Both the position numbers and the translations under genes were made by a program. A DNA stretch of 64,000 nucleotides, from the NCBI RefSeq assembly GCF_008124785.1, contig NZ_VNHU01000005.1:213705-277704 (forward strand), written 5' to 3'. Shown piece by piece: positions 8,012-18,431 of this stretch. The notes below the pieces were generated by a model. It made no database searches. It saw only the letters and a list, made by a program, of their open reading frames with translations, and was not told the origin of the DNA. This DNA is from Aquimarina intermedia (GTDB lineage: Bacteria > Bacteroidota > Bacteroidia > Flavobacteriales > Flavobacteriaceae). Within the stretch, counting starts at the first letter, position 1; each line of letters opens with the position of its first letter.

Positions 8012-9064
8012 TTGGAAGATTATAAAGAACCGGAGAATTTTGATACAAATGATGATGATTTATATGAACATCACCGCTTTGTTGCAAGCAGTGGACAAGA
8101 GCCCTTGCGAGTAGATAAATTTTTGATGAATTTTGTTGAAAACGCAACGCGCAATAAAATTCAGCAGGCTGCCAAGGACGGGAGTGTATTCGTAAACGAT
8201 ATACCGGTCAAGTCAAATTATAAAGTGAAACCCAATGATATAGTTCGGGTGCTGTTTACGCATCCACCTTATGAACAACTACTAACTCCAGAGGCTATCC
8301 CACTAGATATTGTTTATGAAGATGAAGTATTACTAGTTGTAAATAAGCCAGCAGGTATGGTGGTGCATCCCGGGCACGGTAATTATTCGGGAACTTTAAT
8401 TAATGCGTTGGTATATCACTTTGATAATTTACCCAATAACAGCAGTAATCGTCCCGGCTTGGTTCATAGAATTGATAAGGATACTAGCGGACTTTTGGTG
8501 ATTGCAAAAACTGAAGAGGCAATGACACACCTCGCCAAACAATTTTTTGATAAGACCTCAGAGCGGGAGTATATTGCCATTGTTTGGGGCAATATTGAAG
8601 ATGATGAAGGTACTATCGAAGGTAATATTGGAAGGCATCCAAAAAATCGATTACAAAACACGGTGTATTATGGAGAAGAGGAAGACAAAGGAAAGCCAGC
8701 CGTTACGCATTTCAAAGTAATAGAACGATTGGGGTATGTAACCTTGGTATCGTGTAGGTTAGAAACCGGAAGAACGCATCAAATACGTGTGCACATGAAA
8801 CATATCGGGCATACCTTATTTAACGATGAGCGATATGGAGGTGAGAAAATTCTAAAGGGTACCACCTTTACTAAATATAAGCAGTTCGTCGATAATTGCT
8901 TTAAAGTTCTGCCAAGACAAGCGTTGCATGCGAGAACTTTGGGTTTCATACATCCTGAAACAGGTGAAAAAATGTATTTTGAAAGCGAAATCCCTGAAGA
9001 TATTCAAAACTGTATTGAGAAATGGCGCTCTTATGCCAAAAATCAAACGTTACTTGAAGAATAA
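8012..9064 (+). CDS. RluA/RluD-family 23S rRNA pseudouridine synthase
   Basis: About 350 residues: an N-terminal S4 RNA-binding domain (LRVDKFLMNFVENATRNKIQ) and a pseudouridine synthase domain with catalytic Asp in GLVHRIDKDTSGLLVIAK and the later RLETGRTHQIRVHM motif. It most resembles RluD, which modifies helix 69 of 23S rRNA. No in-frame ATG precedes the S4 domain. The likely start is TTG at 8012 (product beginning MEDYKEPEN); a TTG at 7961 is also possible. It follows the PASTA gene and is probably cotranscribed with it. Confidence 0.88.
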   Translation: MEDYKEPENFDTNDDDLYEHHRFVASSGQEPLRVDKFLMNFVENATRNKIQQAAKDGSVFVNDIPVKSNYKVKPNDIVRVLFTHPPYEQLLTPEAIPLDIVYEDEVLLVVNKPAGMVVHPGHGNYSGTLINALVYHFDNLPNNSSNRPGLVHRIDKDTSGLLVIAKTEEAMTHLAKQFFDKTSEREYIAIVWGNIEDDEGTIEGNIGRHPKNRLQNTVYYGEEEDKGKPAVTHFKVIERLGYVTLVSCRLETGRTHQIRVHMKHIGHTLFNDERYGGEKILKGTTFTKYKQFVDNCFKVLPRQALHARTLGFIHPETGEKMYFESEIPEDIQNCIEKWRSYAKNQTLLEE

Positions 9065-9180
9065 TTCTGATGCCCAAAATCTTTTTGCATAAAGAATTTA
9101 AATACCGGAATAAGAATTTATTTCTAAAAACTATTTTCAGTAGTAATACAAGGATGTATTTTTGAAATAAAATACAGCAA

Positions 9181-9942
9181 ATGAAAATCGTAATATCTCC
9201 AGCCAAGTCTTTGAATTTTGAAGATGCTTTGCCTACAACACGTGGGACACAACCGGCATTTTTGGAAGTAAGCTCTAAAATCAATCGTAAACTAGCTCGA
9301 ATGAGCAAAAATGAGATCGGAGAGCTAATGCATATCAGTGATAAACTGGCAGACCTTAATTACGTAAGGAATCAGGAGTTTGAGCCAACGCACACGAAGT
9401 CAAATTCAAGACCGGCGGTATATGCCTTTGATGGCGATGTGTATGCCGGGCTGGACGCCTATACGATTCCCAAAGATAAATTAGACACGTTACAGGATAC
9501 ATTGCGAATACTATCAGGATTGTATGGAGTTTTGAGACCGTTGGATTTGATACAACCCTATCGCTTAGAAATGGGAACTAAGTTGCCAATCGAGCGAAAT
9601 GACAATCTTTATGACATCTGGAGACCCATGCTTGCTGAAGCACTAAATAAAGAATTAGAGATAGACGAATTGTTTGTCAACCTAGCGAGCAATGAGTATT
9701 TTAAAGCAGTAGACACTAAGAAACTCAAGGTACCTGTAATTACTCCTGTTTTCAAAGATTGGAAAAATGACAAATTAAAAGTTATAAGTTTTTTTGCTAA
9801 GAAAGCCCGCGGCTTGATGGTACGTTATGTATTAGACACCAATGCCAAAACCGTTGAGGATTTAAAAGGTTTCAATTATGAAGGCTATGGCTTTAGTGAG
9901 GAGCACTCTGTCAAAAGAAATGAGTTGGTTTTTACAAGATAG
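9181..9942 (+). CDS. yaaA: YaaA-type peroxide stress protein (UPF0246)
   Basis: 253 residues beginning [15 protein letters not shown], the diagnostic start of the YaaA/DUF328 family. [22 protein letters not shown] in the middle and [13 protein letters not shown] near the end are family signatures. E. coli YaaA lowers intracellular free iron under peroxide stress and binds DNA. Full length. Its neighbours give no extra information. Confidence 0.93.
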   Translation: MKIVISPAKSLNFEDALPTTRGTQPAFLEVSSKINRKLARMSKNEIGELMHISDKLADLNYVRNQEFEPTHTKSNSRPAVYAFDGDVYAGLDAYTIPKDKLDTLQDTLRILSGLYGVLRPLDLIQPYRLEMGTKLPIERNDNLYDIWRPMLAEALNKELEIDELFVNLASNEYFKAVDTKKLKVPVITPVFKDWKNDKLKVISFFAKKARGLMVRYVLDTNAKTVEDLKGFNYEGYGFSEEHSVKRNELVFTR

Positions 9943-9994
9943 CTGAAATCAATCTAAGATATTTTTGTATCTTACTTAATATTAATTCTGTAAG

Positions 9995-10498
9995 ATGGAT
10001 AGAATTATTACTTTAATTGATTGGGTCAGTAAGAAGATTGGTGAACTAGTCAGTTGGTTTTCTGTTTTTTTAGCAATAATCATAGGGTTGGATGTAGTTA
10101 TTCGCTACATTTTTCAGTTTACTTATATTTGGGTTATAGAAGCCGAAATCTATTTATTCGGTTTTATGTTTCTCCTTGCTTCAGGATACACATTTCAATT
10201 TCAAAAGCACGTACGGGTCGACTTATTTTATGCACGATTCTCTGAAAAGGGAAAAGCATGGATAGATCTGATAGGGGGCGTTTTATTTTTAATACCATGG
10301 TGTTATGTGGTCATAGCCTCATCTTGGTACTATGTAACTATTTCTTATGGGATGAATGAATCATCCGCTCAACCGGGAGGTCTTCCGGCTTTATATATTT
10401 TAAAAGTTAGTATTACTTTAGGATTTTTATTGTTATTGCTACAAGGAGTTTCTGATATTCTTAAGTCAATTCGAACTATTTTTAAACAGTATATCTAA
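9995..10498 (+). CDS. TRAP transporter small permease (DctQ type)
   Basis: 167 residues with four predicted membrane segments. The pattern WVIEAEIYLFGFMFLLASGY, then HVRVDLFYARFSEKGKAWID, is the DctQ signature. In TRAP transporters this subunit joins the large permease and helps dock the substrate-binding protein. Its TAA stop overlaps the ATG of the large permease by one base (TAATG). A candidate -7 element, TATTTTTG at 9960-9967, precedes it. Confidence 0.9.
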   Translation: MDRIITLIDWVSKKIGELVSWFSVFLAIIIGLDVVIRYIFQFTYIWVIEAEIYLFGFMFLLASGYTFQFQKHVRVDLFYARFSEKGKAWIDLIGGVLFLIPWCYVVIASSWYYVTISYGMNESSAQPGGLPALYILKVSITLGFLLLLLQGVSDILKSIRTIFKQYI

Positions 10499-11838
10499 TG
10501 GAAATATTGGCTATTGTATTGTTTGCTCTCATTTTTATCTTAATACTTAAAGGGTACCCGGTAGCTTTCACCTTAGGAGGGATTTCTGTGATTTTTGCTT
10601 TTGGAATTTCGATTTTAGCGCCAGAATATTTTTCTATGACAACCTTTTATTTATTGCCCTCCAGAATCATGGGGGTGGTTAATAACTATGTACTAATGGC
10701 GGTTCCTTTGTTTATTTTTATGGGAATTATGTTAGAAAAATCCGGCCTAGCTCAAAGTTTATTAGAAACTATGGCCATGATGTTTGGTAGTATACGAGGC
10801 GGGTTAGCAATATCTGTTGTGATTGTGGGAGCTTTATTGGCTGCATCAACGGGAATTGTTGGTGCTACGGTAGTTACTATGGGGTTGATTAGCTTGCCGA
10901 CTATGTTAAAGCGAGGATATAAAACCGAATTGGCTACAGGTGTTATTGCATCCTCAGGAACGCTTGGTCAAATTATTCCACCCTCAATAGTGTTAGTTTT
11001 ATTAGCAGATACAATTAATAGTTCTTCAAGAGGTTCTGACTCTGTAGATGTAGGTACTTTATTTTCCGCAGCACTTCTACCCGGTTTACTGCTAGTTGCA
11101 ATATATGTCGTTTACATTCTAATTATATCCTTTTTAAACAAAAATGACGCACCCAGTATACCTAAGGAAGAAATTCGAGAATTTAGAGGTGATAATTTTG
11201 TGAGTAAAATCATAAAAATTATGCTTCTTCCTATTTTACTAATAGTTATTGTCTTAGGGTCCATATTTACCGGAGTTGCATCCCCTACAGAAGCTTCTGC
11301 GATTGGGGCTCTCGGAGCTACACTATTAACGTTAATACAAAAGAAATTTAGCCTTAAAATACTTAAAGAAGTGGCTAGAGAAACTACCAAACTTACGTCC
11401 ATGGTTTTTTTCATTCTTTTAGGAGCGACTACCTTTACCTTAGTTTTTAGAACACTCGGGGGAGATCGATATTTGCAGGAACTTATAGTGTCATCCAATC
11501 TTACACCTTTAGTTTTTTTATTGCTAGTTATGGTGGTAGTTTTTATAGCAGGCTTTTTTATTGACTTTATAGAAATTATATTCATCATAGTGCCAGTGGT
11601 TACGCCTATTTTTAATGCACTAAACATGGATATGTTATGGGTGGGAATTTTAATAGCATTAAATCTTCAGACCTCATTTCTAACCCCTCCTTTTGGATTT
11701 GCACTCTTTTATCTGAAAGGGGTTGCTCCTCCCGAAGTAAAGACAAGTCAAATATATAGAGGAATTTTACCTTTTATCATTATACAATTATTTATAGTTG
11801 GTTTAGTATTCTTTTTTCCTGATATAATTTTCATTTAG
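10498..11838 (+). CDS. TRAP transporter large permease (DctM type)
   Basis: A 446-residue, roughly 12-helix permease of the ion-transporter superfamily that performs sodium-coupled uptake in TRAP systems. The signatures AASTGIVGATVVTMGLISLP, SGTLGQIIPPSIVLVLL and TSFLTPPFGFALFYLKG are present. It overlaps the small permease by one base and is followed 83 bases later by the substrate-binding lipoprotein, so all three form one transporter operon. Confidence 0.94.
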   Translation: MEILAIVLFALIFILILKGYPVAFTLGGISVIFAFGISILAPEYFSMTTFYLLPSRIMGVVNNYVLMAVPLFIFMGIMLEKSGLAQSLLETMAMMFGSIRGGLAISVVIVGALLAASTGIVGATVVTMGLISLPTMLKRGYKTELATGVIASSGTLGQIIPPSIVLVLLADTINSSSRGSDSVDVGTLFSAALLPGLLLVAIYVVYILIISFLNKNDAPSIPKEEIREFRGDNFVSKIIKIMLLPILLIVIVLGSIFTGVASPTEASAIGALGATLLTLIQKKFSLKILKEVARETTKLTSMVFFILLGATTFTLVFRTLGGDRYLQELIVSSNLTPLVFLLLVMVVVFIAGFFIDFIEIIFIIVPVVTPIFNALNMDMLWVGILIALNLQTSFLTPPFGFALFYLKGVAPPEVKTSQIYRGILPFIIIQLFIVGLVFFFPDIIFI

Positions 11839-11921
11839 CATAATGAAATTTTTGACTAGAATAGTTGAGAAAAAGTAATGATATTAATTCATTCTATTTC
11901 AATTGAATTTTTAAAAAGTTT

Positions 11922-13073
11922 ATGATGAAACAAATAATTTTTAATAGAAAAGTTAGATCGGTACAAATTCAGCCTGTTTATTATTTGTTAGTAAGCATGC
12001 TATGTCTGCTTAGCTCGTGTTTAGGCGATCCACCGGGATCCGTGAAAAGTACATCGTACGATGTGACAAAACCTTCACAAGTTTTTCATTGGAAAATGAC
12101 AACTACATGGCCACCAAATTTCCCGGTACTTGGAGAGGTAGCAGAAAAATATGCTACGTGGGTAGATGAAGCTTCAAACGGACAAATTAAAATTAAAGTT
12201 TATGGCGGAGGTGAGTTGGTACCGGCGCTCGAGGCATTTGATGCAGTATCCAACGGAACTATAGAAATGGGATGCGGTGCTTCCTATTATTGGGCAGGGA
12301 AAACACCTGCGGCTCAATTTTTTGCTGCTGTACCCTTTGGTATGAATAGTCAACAATTAACTTCTTGGCTGGAGACTGGTGGTGGATATGAACTTTGGAA
12401 GAAAACGTATGCTAAATTTAATTTGGTACCTTTTATCGGTGGTAATACCGGTGTTCAAATGGGTGGCTGGTTCAACAAAGAAATCAATTCGGTTTCGGAT
12501 TTTAATGGTCTCAAAATGCGTTTGCCGGGCATAGGAGGTAATGTTTTAGAAAAAGCCGGAGGTGCGGCGATATTAGTATCTGGGGGAGAAATATATACTA
12601 GTTTAGAGCGCGGGGTGATTGATGCAACAGAGTGGATTGGTCCTTATCATGATTACAAAATGGGCTTTCATAAAATTGCTAAATATTATTACTCTCCCGG
12701 ATGGCATGAACCAGGAACACAGTTTGAGTTTTTTATTAATAAACAACTCCATGATGCTTTACCACCACATTTACAAGCGGTTTTAATGTCTGCTTCTAAA
12801 CAAGCTCAAGTGTGGGTACTTGCAGAATTCGATAAGCAGAATGCAATATTTTTGGATAAACTAATTAATGAGGAAAATGTTGAGGTCAGAGAGTTTTCTA
12901 AACAGACTTTGGATGCGTTGCGTGCATATACAAAAGAAGCCATACAAGAAATGATTGGTAACGACGCTTTATCAAAAGAAGTATACGATAGTTATTCAGA
13001 TTTTCAGAAAAAAGCTACCAAATGGTCTGACATTACAGAAAAGGCATATTACAATAAAATTCAGCAGCAGTAA
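11922..13073 (+). CDS. TRAP substrate-binding lipoprotein, TakP-like
   Basis: 383 residues with a signal peptide ending in LLSSC (lipobox; lipidation expected on that Cys), so the binding protein is membrane-anchored. The mature part has the TakP subgroup signatures: MTTTWPPNFPVLGEVAEKYA, SGGEIYTSLERGVIDATEW and YYSPGWHEPGTQFEFFIN. TakP of Rhodobacter binds 2-oxoacids such as pyruvate as a sodium chelate. A 2-oxoacid or related monocarboxylate substrate is therefore likely. The next gene encodes pyruvate carboxylase, which fits pyruvate uptake. Confidence 0.88.
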   Translation: MMKQIIFNRKVRSVQIQPVYYLLVSMLCLLSSCLGDPPGSVKSTSYDVTKPSQVFHWKMTTTWPPNFPVLGEVAEKYATWVDEASNGQIKIKVYGGGELVPALEAFDAVSNGTIEMGCGASYYWAGKTPAAQFFAAVPFGMNSQQLTSWLETGGGYELWKKTYAKFNLVPFIGGNTGVQMGGWFNKEINSVSDFNGLKMRLPGIGGNVLEKAGGAAILVSGGEIYTSLERGVIDATEWIGPYHDYKMGFHKIAKYYYSPGWHEPGTQFEFFINKQLHDALPPHLQAVLMSASKQAQVWVLAEFDKQNAIFLDKLINEENVEVREFSKQTLDALRAYTKEAIQEMIGNDALSKEVYDSYSDFQKKATKWSDITEKAYYNKIQQQ

Positions 13074-13119
13074 TATTGTTCTTCGTGTAGTTGTATGTAA
13101 CCAATTAAAGAATGAATAA

Positions 13120-13147
13120 AAAAACAGTGGCTTTGGCTGCTGTTTTT
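13120..13147 (+). terminator. Probable intrinsic terminator after the TRAP operon
   Basis: AAAAACAG at 13120-13127 pairs with CTGTTTTT at 13140-13147 around a 12-base loop; the T run is part of the stem's 3' arm. It lies 46 bases after the binding-protein stop. Confidence 0.5.
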
Positions 13148-13216
13148 CTATTTTATGCAGAATTATGTTAACTATATAACGAGATGTATAAAATGCTCTT
13201 AAAATTTTAGCAATAA

Positions 13217-13247
13217 TTGCAAAGATACCCTCGAATCAATATCTTCG
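13217..13247 (+). promoter_or_regulatory. Candidate promoter of pyruvate carboxylase
   Basis: TTG at 13217-13219, 20 bases, then TATCTTCG at 13240-13247. This fits TTG-N20-TAnnTTTG with one mismatch and lies 46 bases before the ATG. Confidence 0.4.
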
Positions 13248-13293
13248 TTGCGAATGTTCGCTAAATAAAAATCATCTATTTTACACACTTACA

Positions 13294-16200
13294 ATGAAAA
13301 TTAAAAAGGTTTTAGTTGCCAACCGCGGTGAAATTGCTATTCGAATCTTTAGGGCTTGTACAGAAATTGGTCTCAAAACTGTTGGAATATATACCTATGA
13401 AGATCGATATTCTTTACACAGATATAAAGCTGACGAAGCTTACCAGATTGGTGAAAATAATGAACCTCTTAAACCATATCTGAATATACAAGCCATTATT
13501 CAGGTAGCACTGCAAAATCAAGTAGATGCCATTCATCCGGGGTATGGCTTTTTATCCGAAAACGCGGAGCTGGCTGCACAGTGTGAAGCAAACGGAATAA
13601 TTTTTATTGGACCTAAAGTGTCTGTTTTAAAATCCTTGGGAGATAAAATCATGGCAAAGCAAGTTGCTGTTGAAAATAAAATCCCAATTATTCAAAGTAA
13701 TAAAGCGGATCTGACCGATGTTAAAATAGCGCTCAAAGAAGCAAAACGAATAGGATATCCGGTGATGCTAAAAGCTGCATCGGGTGGTGGTGGAAGAGGA
13801 ATGCGAGTCATTCGTGATGCCGAGACACTACAAAAAGCATTTCCCGAATCCAAGCGTGAAGCTGGTAATGCCTTTGGTGATGATACGGTGTTTCTCGAGA
13901 AATTTGTTGAGAATCCAAAGCATATAGAGATACAAATTGTTGCAGATAATCATGGCAACATGGTACACTTATTCGAGAGGGACTGTTCTGTACAACGACG
14001 CTATCAGAAGGTGATTGAATATGCCCCTTCTTTTGGTATTGATGAGACAACAAAGCATAAGTTATATGACTATGCGTTAAAAATATGTAAAGCCGTTGAT
14101 TACAATAACATCGGAACTGTCGAGTTTTTGGTCGATGACGATGGTAGTATATATTTTATTGAAGTGAATCCGCGGGTGCAGGTAGAACATACGGTTACCG
14201 AGGTGGTTACGGGAATCGATTTAATTAAAGCTCAAATTTTTATCGCAGGAGGATATAAACTATCCGATCAGCAAATTAAAATCGAGAGTCAGGAAAGTTT
14301 AACTACTACAGGATTCGCTTTGCAATGTCGAATTACAACTGAGGATCCTGAAAATGATTTCAAACCTGATTATGGAACAATAACTACGTATAGAAGTGCT
14401 TCAGGATTCGGTATTCGTTTAGATGCGGGGAGTTTGTATCAAGGTGTAACAATTTCGCCATTTTTTGATTCCATGTTGGTAAAAGTTTCCGCAAGCGGAA
14501 GAACCTTGGATGGAGCCTGTCGTAAAATGCGAAGAGCCTTGTCTGAATTCAGAATTCGTGGGGTAAAGACAAATATGCCATTTTTGGATAATATTTTATC
14601 TCATGAAACCTTTAGAAAAGGGGAAGCAACAGTCAATTTTATTCAAAATACTAAAAGTCTGTTTCAGATACAAGAATCACGTAATAGAGCAACAAAACTT
14701 GTTACGTTTCTGGGAGATATCGTCATCAATGGAAATCCGGATGTAAAAAAAATGGATCCTACTAAAAAGTTTGTTACTCCGATTGTTCCTAAATTTGATC
14801 CGGTAGGTTCACATCCAAAAGGAACCAAACAACTACTTACAGAGTTAGGACCTGATGGTTTTTCAAAATGGCTGAAAAACGAAAAAAAGATTCATTATAC
14901 CGATACAACCATGCGCGATGCGCATCAGAGTCTATTAGCTACACGTATGCGTAGCTATGATATGCTTAAAGTTGCAGAAGGTTATGCTAAGAATCATCCC
15001 GAGATTTTTAGTATGGAAGTCTGGGGAGGAGCCACCTTTGATGTATGCCTGAGATTTTTAAAAGAAAATCCATGGGAGCGATTGCGTGCTTTGCGTAAAG
15101 CCATGCCTAATGTCCTGTTGCAAATGTTAATTCGAGGATCTAACGGGGTAGGGTATAAGGCGTATCCGGATAACTTAATTAGCAAGTTCGTAGAACAATC
15201 ATGGAAGAATGGGGTGGATGTATTTAGAATTTTTGATTCATTAAACTGGATGCAGTCTATAGCGCCATGTATTGAACAGGTGCGAACCAAAACACAAGGA
15301 CTTGCAGAAGGTTCCATTTGCTATACGGGAGATATTTTGGATCCGAAGCGAACAAAATATAACTTAAAATATTACATCCAACTCGCCAAAGATATAGAAA
15401 ATGCCGGAGCCCATATCCTGGGGATTAAGGATATGGCTGGTCTTTTAAAGCCTTATGCAGCTTCAGAATTGATTACTGCCTTAAAATCAGAAATTAATAT
15501 TCCAATCCATTTACATACCCACGACACTTCATCAGTACAATCAGCTACCTATGCCAAAGCTATCGAAGCTGGCGTTGATGTGGTCGACGTAGCACTGGCA
15601 GGTTTATCGGGACTTACATCTCAGCCTAATTTTAATGCTATTGCAGAGATGATGCGTTTTCATGAGAGAGAAAATCCTATTAATATTAGCAAACTGAATG
15701 AGTATGCAAACTATTGGGAGGCTGTTAGAGAATATTATTATGTGTTTGAGTCAGGTCTAAAGGCTGGAACCGGCGAAGTGTATCAACATGAAATTCCGGG
15801 GGGTCAATATTCTAACCTAAAGCCTCAAGCTGAAGGATTAGGACTGGCCGATCGTTTTCACGAAATAACAAAGATGTATGGGGAGGTTAATGAACTGTTT
15901 GGAGATCTGGTAAAAGTAACGCCAAGTTCCAAGGTGGTTGGAGATATGGCTCAGTATCTGGTCAGTAACAACCTGACGATACAGGATGTAAAGGAACGTG
16001 GAGAGTCGCTTTCTTTTCCACAATCTGTGGTAAGTCTATTCAAAGGAGAATTGGGACAACCGGAAGGAGGGTTTCCTAAAGATTTACAAAACGCAATATT
16101 AAAGAATCAGGAGCCTTTTACCAATCGTCCTAATGCACATTTGGAACCCGTAGATTTTGAAGCTGAATATGATGATTTTGTAAAAGTGTTCAAAAAAGGA

Positions 16201-16746
16201 ATGGGAAGAGATTTAGATATCACCGATTTCTTATCTTATAAATTATACCCAAAGGTCTTTACCGGCGCGTATAACCATCATGTTGAGTACGGAAACGTAA
16301 TGAACATCCCGACAGAAAATTTCTTTTACGGGATGAAACCTGAGGAAGAAATTATCATTGAATTGGACAGAGGTAAAACCTTGCTGATTGAATTGATTTC
16401 TATAGGAGAACCGCACGAAAATGGCATGGTTACGGTGTTTTTTAAAGTTAATGGACAAACGAGAAATGTCGAGATTCAAGACAAATCTATAAAAGTAGAG
16501 AAGGTTGCTCATGTAAAGGCGGATAAAAATGACCCAAAGCAAATAGCAGCACCCTTACAGGGATCCCTGTCTACTGTTTTGGTTAAAAATGGACAGGAGG
16601 TAAAGAAAAACGAACCTTTGTTCATTATTGAAGCTATGAAAATGGAAACAACTATAACCGCAAATGAAGATGCTGTAATTAAGAAAGTTAATATTAAAGC
16701 AGGTACGATGGTACATGCCGATGACTTGATTATTACCTTGAAGTAA
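13294..16746 (+). CDS. pyc: Pyruvate carboxylase
   Basis: A 1150-residue single-chain enzyme that carboxylates pyruvate to oxaloacetate using ATP and bicarbonate, an anaplerotic reaction. Domains in order: biotin carboxylase ~1-450 (ATP-grasp loop ASGGGGRGMRV), carboxyltransferase ~530-800 (HYTDTTMRDAHQSLLATRMR and the metal-binding HLHTHDTS), the conserved tail domain, and a biotinyl domain with Lys1116 in EAMKMET as the biotin site. Length and order are canonical for the alpha4 form. It follows the TRAP operon with its own promoter and terminator. Confidence 0.97.
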   Translation: MKIKKVLVANRGEIAIRIFRACTEIGLKTVGIYTYEDRYSLHRYKADEAYQIGENNEPLKPYLNIQAIIQVALQNQVDAIHPGYGFLSENAELAAQCEANGIIFIGPKVSVLKSLGDKIMAKQVAVENKIPIIQSNKADLTDVKIALKEAKRIGYPVMLKAASGGGGRGMRVIRDAETLQKAFPESKREAGNAFGDDTVFLEKFVENPKHIEIQIVADNHGNMVHLFERDCSVQRRYQKVIEYAPSFGIDETTKHKLYDYALKICKAVDYNNIGTVEFLVDDDGSIYFIEVNPRVQVEHTVTEVVTGIDLIKAQIFIAGGYKLSDQQIKIESQESLTTTGFALQCRITTEDPENDFKPDYGTITTYRSASGFGIRLDAGSLYQGVTISPFFDSMLVKVSASGRTLDGACRKMRRALSEFRIRGVKTNMPFLDNILSHETFRKGEATVNFIQNTKSLFQIQESRNRATKLVTFLGDIVINGNPDVKKMDPTKKFVTPIVPKFDPVGSHPKGTKQLLTELGPDGFSKWLKNEKKIHYTDTTMRDAHQSLLATRMRSYDMLKVAEGYAKNHPEIFSMEVWGGATFDVCLRFLKENPWERLRALRKAMPNVLLQMLIRGSNGVGYKAYPDNLISKFVEQSWKNGVDVFRIFDSLNWMQSIAPCIEQVRTKTQGLAEGSICYTGDILDPKRTKYNLKYYIQLAKDIENAGAHILGIKDMAGLLKPYAASELITALKSEINIPIHLHTHDTSSVQSATYAKAIEAGVDVVDVALAGLSGLTSQPNFNAIAEMMRFHERENPINISKLNEYANYWEAVREYYYVFESGLKAGTGEVYQHEIPGGQYSNLKPQAEGLGLADRFHEITKMYGEVNELFGDLVKVTPSSKVVGDMAQYLVSNNLTIQDVKERGESLSFPQSVVSLFKGELGQPEGGFPKDLQNAILKNQEPFTNRPNAHLEPVDFEAEYDDFVKVFKKGMGRDLDITDFLSYKLYPKVFTGAYNHHVEYGNVMNIPTENFFYGMKPEEEIIIELDRGKTLLIELISIGEPHENGMVTVFFKVNGQTRNVEIQDKSIKVEKVAHVKADKNDPKQIAAPLQGSLSTVLVKNGQEVKKNEPLFIIEAMKMETTITANEDAVIKKVNIKAGTMVHADDLIITLK

Positions 16747-16767
16747 ATTTCAAACATACTTCTAAAG

Positions 16768-16797
16768 GAGCTATATATACGTATAGCTCTTTTTTTT
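16768..16797 (+). terminator. Intrinsic terminator of pyc
   Basis: A perfect 8-bp stem, GAGCTATA (16768-16775) with TATAGCTC (16782-16789), has a 6-base loop and is followed by eight T residues. It lies 22 bases after the pyc stop. Confidence 0.85.
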
Positions 16798-16919
16798 ATA
16801 TATAATTGATTAGGAATTGCGTGATTACTCCCGACTTTAACGGGATACACTCGTTGTAAAATTTGATATTAGTAAAATCTTACTATTTTTACCTGAAAGT
16901 AACGTACCCATACAATCTT

Positions 16920-18431
16920 TTGAGAATTAAACCCATACAAATTGCAACGTTTATCCTCCTGGTATTAGGCACATTGTTTGGACTTATGTTTTTGAGCCAA
17001 GACGAGGCAATTCAACATGCACAAACGACAGAGGATGGATTTGCCTTAGAATTTGTGGATATTAAATATCCTACGGTTCCTAATTTTCTAAAGACAAACA
17101 AAGACACAACAACATTACAAAAGGAAATTATAACGATCACAGAAGCAATTGTACCGGTCGAAGATGAAACACCGCTAAGTACAGATACGATTGCTACTTT
17201 AAATACTACTTTATCACAACGACCACCTGATTTTTCTAGATTGGACACAGCGATGGTTACTCGAATTGAGTATCCTCAAAGCAACCCTGAGTTTGTAGCT
17301 ACCTTAAAGAAGCAGCTATCTTCTGCATCTTGTCGTATTGTTCATTACGGAGATTCACAGATAGAAGGCGATCGTATCACCGGATATTTGAGAAACAGAC
17401 TTCAAGGGATATACGGTGGTAGCGGACCGGGATTTATTCCTGTAAAACCCGTATATCGACAAGTGAGCGCCATTGTTGAGCCTAGCGAAAACTGGGAGCG
17501 CTTTGCCATTTTTGACAGAACCAAAGAGCGTTTCGAACATAAGAAATATGGTATGTTTATGTCGGTTAGCCGATTTACACCTTTACAAGAGGTTCCAATA
17601 GATAGTATAGCTATAGACTCATTACCTACCAGAATCGCTACAATCAAAATAGGAAAATCATCCAGAACGTATACAAAATTCAGAAACTTCAGAACGATTG
17701 GTTTGCATTATGGAAACAGTGCATTTCCAATTAGCATTGTAGTCAAAAATGATGGTGTAATTATTCAGCAGGATGAATTGATAGCAGATGGTCAATACCA
17801 TCGGTATCAGATTCGCACTAAAACGACACCGAACAACTTAGTTATTGAACTCAAAGGAAAAGTGAGTGCTGATTTTTACGGACTTACCCTTGGTGCAGAT
17901 TCTGATATTCAAATGGACAACGTAGCCATGCGAGGTTCATCAGGAACTATCTTTGCCGGTTCCAGCGCTTCGAGCTTTAAACAAATGGTCTCGGTGATTA
18001 AGCCTAAAATTATTATCATGCAATACGGGGGGAATACGGTTCCTTACCTGAAAGACTCGTTAAAAGTCAGAGAATATGCTGACTATATTAAAAGTCAAGT
18101 CAATTGGATGCGCCGTCGTACCAACCCTAATGTTAGTTTTATTTTTATCGGACCCACAGATATGTGTATTCCCGTAAATGGGAATATGCAAACCTATCCT
18201 TTATTGCCATATCTCAACAATACCTTACGAGAGACCTGCTTGTCTAATAATGTTGCTTACTGGAGTATGTTTGATGCCATGGGTGGAGCCGGCGCCATGA
18301 AACATTGGGTGGATCAAAAATTAGCAGGCAGCGATTATACTCACTTTACCTCTAAAGGAACTAAAATCATATCAGAACTTTTTTTTACAGCCCTATACCT
18401 TGACCTAAACGCCTCAAAAAATGAACTTTAA
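16920..18431 (+). CDS. SGNH/GDSL-hydrolase-like membrane-anchored protein, acylation cluster
   Basis: About 503 residues. One N-terminal membrane helix (IQIATFILLVLGTLFGLMFL) is followed by a Thr/Ser-rich linker and an SGNH fold: VHYGDSQIEGDRI (block I), MQYGGNTVPY, and DYTHFTSKGTK (block V, Asp and His). The start is TTG at 16920. A more upstream TTG at 16863 coincides with a likely promoter (TTG at 16863, TATTTTTA at 16884). It overlaps a second SGNH gene and then an MBOAT gene, so it probably transfers or removes acyl groups on an extracytoplasmic glycan. Confidence 0.75.
   Translation: MRIKPIQIATFILLVLGTLFGLMFLSQDEAIQHAQTTEDGFALEFVDIKYPTVPNFLKTNKDTTTLQKEIITITEAIVPVEDETPLSTDTIATLNTTLSQRPPDFSRLDTAMVTRIEYPQSNPEFVATLKKQLSSASCRIVHYGDSQIEGDRITGYLRNRLQGIYGGSGPGFIPVKPVYRQVSAIVEPSENWERFAIFDRTKERFEHKKYGMFMSVSRFTPLQEVPIDSIAIDSLPTRIATIKIGKSSRTYTKFRNFRTIGLHYGNSAFPISIVVKNDGVIIQQDELIADGQYHRYQIRTKTTPNNLVIELKGKVSADFYGLTLGADSDIQMDNVAMRGSSGTIFAGSSASSFKQMVSVIKPKIIIMQYGGNTVPYLKDSLKVREYADYIKSQVNWMRRRTNPNVSFIFIGPTDMCIPVNGNMQTYPLLPYLNNTLRETCLSNNVAYWSMFDAMGGAGAMKHWVDQKLAGSDYTHFTSKGTKIISELFFTALYLDLNASKNEL

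Noticed and set aside
9181..9308. Reverse-strand frames near 8946-9308
   Set aside because: They overlap the ends of rluD-type and yaaA genes and have no recognisable protein features.
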